The notes under the pieces are model-generated. The model was not told where the DNA came from, ran no database searches, and worked only from the letters and a program-made list of their open reading frames with translations. This document shows, one piece after another, positions 5,518-7,941 of a DNA stretch of 7,941 nucleotides; within the stretch, counting starts at the first letter, position 1, and each line of letters begins with the position of its first letter. The position numbers and the translations under genes are program-made. The stretch covers positions 1-7,941 of the forward strand of contig JAIYBO010000114.1 in NCBI GenBank assembly GCA_027488495.1. The letters run 5' to 3'. The DNA is from Bacteroidota bacterium. Lineage in GTDB: Bacteria; Bacteroidota; Bacteroidia; NS11-12g; UBA955.

Positions 5518-7941
5518 ATGAAATACATCAAATTCCTATTCTTGTTATTGAGCATCGCCGTAGTAAGCGAAGTAGTATCCTATACCAGTGGTGCTAGTCC
5601 TGCTTACACGGGCGCCATCTCAGAAGGCAATTGCACCAGCTGCCACTCTTCGTACAGTTTGGTTACTTCCGGAACTCAATGGAACAGAATCAGAATGAGA
5701 AGTAACATCCCAAGCACAGGATATCTGCCCGATTCAACCTATACCATCACAATCACTTACGCAGAATCAGGGATAGCGAAATTCGGCTTCCAACTTACAG
5801 CCCTTGACACGACCAACTTGGCTGCAGGCACATTTTCTACCAGCGATACCAGAACCAGCACCAGCAGTACATCAGTGGGCGGAAAAACCCGCTATTACAT
5901 CGGACAAACAACCACGGGCTCTGCGCGCGTAGCCACCGACAGCACGGCATGGACGTTCAAATGGAAAGCCCCTTCAACCAATGTGGGCAAGGTGAAATTT
6001 TACACCACTGTAAACGCAACCAACAACAATGGGAGCGACAATGGCGATTACATTTACAAAAAGGATTTCACCATAACCCCTTCTACATTATTGAGTGTGG
6101 CATCAGCCAAAATCGCCGACCCAGTGACTTGCAGTAATGGCACCAAATTCAGCGGCAGCGCCACCAACAATCCCACCGCCTATTTGTGGGAAGAGAAAAA
6201 TGCCACTGGGCCCAATACCACTTTATCAACCCAACAAAACCCAACCATTGCCTTAAGCGCAGGAAAACACACCATTCTTTTCACCGCTACAAACGCCTAC
6301 GGAAAATCCAATACAGTGACATTGCTTACCACCTTCTTTAGCTCTCCACCAAAAGCAACTACCACCCCCAAGGGCACATCTACACTGTGTGCCGGCGACT
6401 CAATCAAAGTCACAGTATCTGGTCTCAATCCAAGCTTATTCAAACAAAAATGGCTGCACAACAACAGCACCAAAACCACCATATTCTTGAAAGACACAGG
6501 CTCATACCAAAATTTGGCAACGAGTTTGGAAGGTTGCTCAACACCCACAGACCCCATCAAAATATTGATCAACCCACGTCCAATCGCCAATGTATCGCTC
6601 TTCCAACCCAAATCGGCCTATTGCATCAATAGCCCAGTGAAATGGAATGCAAAACTGAACAAAGGCGATTCTGTTTCTGTCACCGCGGCAACCGGTCCCT
6701 TTTCGTCTGATTCCATCATAACCACATTGGCTAGAACCAGCAACTCAAGGGAAAGATTTTGGATTAAAGGCAGCAACGGATGTGTGAGCACACCCATCTC
6801 AGTGAGTTACACCGCCATTGATTCATCCTCTGCGCCAATGCTGTCGTCTATCGACTCACAGCTCACACAAGTCATTTTCAAATGGAAATCCAACCCCTTG
6901 GCAATACAATATAGCTGCAGCAAAGACTCAGGTAAAACGTGGAGTTTGAGCGATAACGGGGGCTTAGACACCCAATTTGTGGTGGCAACACCGTCCGATA
7001 AATCACCCGTTTCTCTTTGGGTTCGATATACAGTAAATTCAGATTGCGGAATCAGTCCAACCGCAAAATTCTCCGCCACAACCAAGTCTTGCACACCCAT
7101 TGCTTATACTGCCAATTGGAAATCAAATCCCATCTGCAAAGGGAGCACTTCCATCGCAGTGCTTGGCAATCTCCCCGGGCGGTACCATGTATGGATGGAT
7201 GGGGTTGCGAAAGGACAAACTTCGGAGTTCAACATCCCAATAAGCAGCATGGTTGGCAAGGTTACTTTCAAAGTCTTAGACTCCGCCCAATTGGTGTGTG
7301 GAAGCACCGAAAAGAATCTTTCCTGGTCTGCTGAATCCATTAGCCGAGATCAGCTCATCCATAGCCTCGACACTGCCAAACCCAATGCCAATTGCAGCAA
7401 ATTTGTCTGGGTGATTTATGATTGCGATGCCAGCAGCGTAAGCAAATTGTGGGTAGTGCAAAATAGCAAGCGAGTACAACAACTTTCCAATCCCGATTAC
7501 GGCCAATTCATGGCGACAATCAATAGTGGCGATAGTTTGTGGCTAGAGGGAGCCAGTAGCGGTGGATGTCTGGCGCAATCGGCAAAAGCAGTCGTAACCA
7601 TCGTCCCCAAACCCAATGCCAGCTTTACTTACACTCAAAACGGTCCCAACTTCACATTTACACCAGCGGATACAGTTGGGGAGCATCTTTGGTATATTCA
7701 AACGGGTGCGGGTTGGTTGAGTTACGACAAAAAACCCACGGTTAATTTACAAGCGTACAGCAACCAAACGGTGCGCGTACTGCACGATCTTACCCAAGGG
7801 GGCGATAGTTGTTTTTCACAGGCCTACCTCGACATCAACCTAGGCGAATTGAGCACAGGCAGCAAAACCATATCCCAAATCCGTGTATCGCCCAATCCAA
7901 TAAAACAGGGTGGCGAATTAAGCATCTCCCTGCCAACGAAA
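5518..7941 (+). CDS. Large secreted choice-of-anchor V protein with Ig/PKD-like modules and T9SS sorting domain (partial)
   Basis: The frame runs 808 codons without a stop to the window edge, so the last part is missing. Residues 1 to about 27 are a signal peptide. Residues 28-190 match the 'choice-of-anchor V' (reelin-like) domain: SPAYTGAISEGNCTSCHSSY, then YTITITY and KFGFQLTALD; it carries a single CxxCH at 39-43. A PKD-like module follows (about 201-272: AYLWEE, then GKHTILFTATNAYG). After it come degenerate Ig-like modules, each opening near a cysteine (C291, C369, C540, C626) and closing near another (C340, C422, C594, C684), with V-x-I/V strands and an N-P or P-K-P linker. ISQIRVSPNPIKQGGELSIS (785-804) is the start of a T9SS type A sorting signal. 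The protein should cross the outer membrane by the T9SS and stay on or leave the surface. Its ligand is unknown; an adhesin or a cell-surface binding role is possible. The coding strand is rich in A and C, with many ACC, AAC and AGC codons. Confidence 0.88.
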   Translation, partial: MKYIKFLFLLLSIAVVSEVVSYTSGASPAYTGAISEGNCTSCHSSYSLVTSGTQWNRIRMRSNIPSTGYLPDSTYTITITYAESGIAKFGFQLTALDTTNLAAGTFSTSDTRTSTSSTSVGGKTRYYIGQTTTGSARVATDSTAWTFKWKAPSTNVGKVKFYTTVNATNNNGSDNGDYIYKKDFTITPSTLLSVASAKIADPVTCSNGTKFSGSATNNPTAYLWEEKNATGPNTTLSTQQNPTIALSAGKHTILFTATNAYGKSNTVTLLTTFFSSPPKATTTPKGTSTLCAGDSIKVTVSGLNPSLFKQKWLHNNSTKTTIFLKDTGSYQNLATSLEGCSTPTDPIKILINPRPIANVSLFQPKSAYCINSPVKWNAKLNKGDSVSVTAATGPFSSDSIITTLARTSNSRERFWIKGSNGCVSTPISVSYTAIDSSSAPMLSSIDSQLTQVIFKWKSNPLAIQYSCSKDSGKTWSLSDNGGLDTQFVVATPSDKSPVSLWVRYTVNSDCGISPTAKFSATTKSCTPIAYTANWKSNPICKGSTSIAVLGNLPGRYHVWMDGVAKGQTSEFNIPISSMVGKVTFKVLDSAQLVCGSTEKNLSWSAESISRDQLIHSLDTAKPNANCSKFVWVIYDCDASSVSKLWVVQNSKRVQQLSNPDYGQFMATINSGDSLWLEGASSGGCLAQSAKAVVTIVPKPNASFTYTQNGPNFTFTPADTVGEHLWYIQTGAGWLSYDKKPTVNLQAYSNQTVRVLHDLTQGGDSCFSQAYLDINLGELSTGSKTISQIRVSPNPIKQGGELSISLPTK

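Noticed and set aside
1..7941. CRISPR array, tRNA/rRNA gene or insertion sequence
   Set aside because: I looked for spaced direct repeats, cloverleaf-like segments and transposase-like protein sequence on both strands and saw none.

Overview
The window looks like chromosomal DNA from a member of the Bacteroidota that has a type IX secretion system (T9SS). Four things point there: a cobalamin riboswitch placed before a btuB-type TonB-dependent receptor, a DUF4465-like protein directly after that receptor, promoter boxes matching the Bacteroidota -7 consensus TAnnTTTG, and a large secreted protein ending in a T9SS type A sorting signal. I cannot name the genus. The DUF4465-like protein lacks a lipobox and the T9SS cargo is a 'choice-of-anchor V' protein, which suits an environmental Chitinophagales, Sphingobacteriales or Flavobacteriales-like lineage better than a gut Bacteroides; this is inference.

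Layout. The right-hand part (5518 to the end, + strand) is the first 808 residues of a modular secreted protein: signal peptide, choice-of-anchor V domain with one CxxCH, a PKD-like module, several cysteine-bracketed Ig-like modules and the start of a T9SS sorting domain. A 224-bp divergent intergenic region (5294-5517) separates it from a minus-strand operon encoding a TolC-family outer-membrane efflux protein (3854-5293) and, 4 bp later, a periplasmic adaptor protein (2575-3849). A hairpin terminator (2541-2564) closes that operon. No inner-membrane pump gene accompanies it here.

Just past that terminator, still on the minus strand, a -7 box (2519-2526) leads into a cobalamin riboswitch (about 2326-2510), a leader of about 105 nt, the btuB-like receptor (268-2220) and, 45 bp later, the 5' end of the DUF4465-like gene (222 to below 1). 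These form a vitamin B12 uptake operon: when B12 is plentiful the riboswitch should shut off the receptor and its partner.

The points most worth a second look are: the riboswitch/receptor/DUF4465 unit, whose secreted partner has a plain signal peptide in a T9SS host; two palindromes sharing the apex CC-TGC-GG, one inside btuB and one overlapping the efflux operon promoter; a possibly leaderless start for the efflux operon; and a base-skew change inside btuB. I see no tRNA, rRNA, CRISPR array or insertion sequence.
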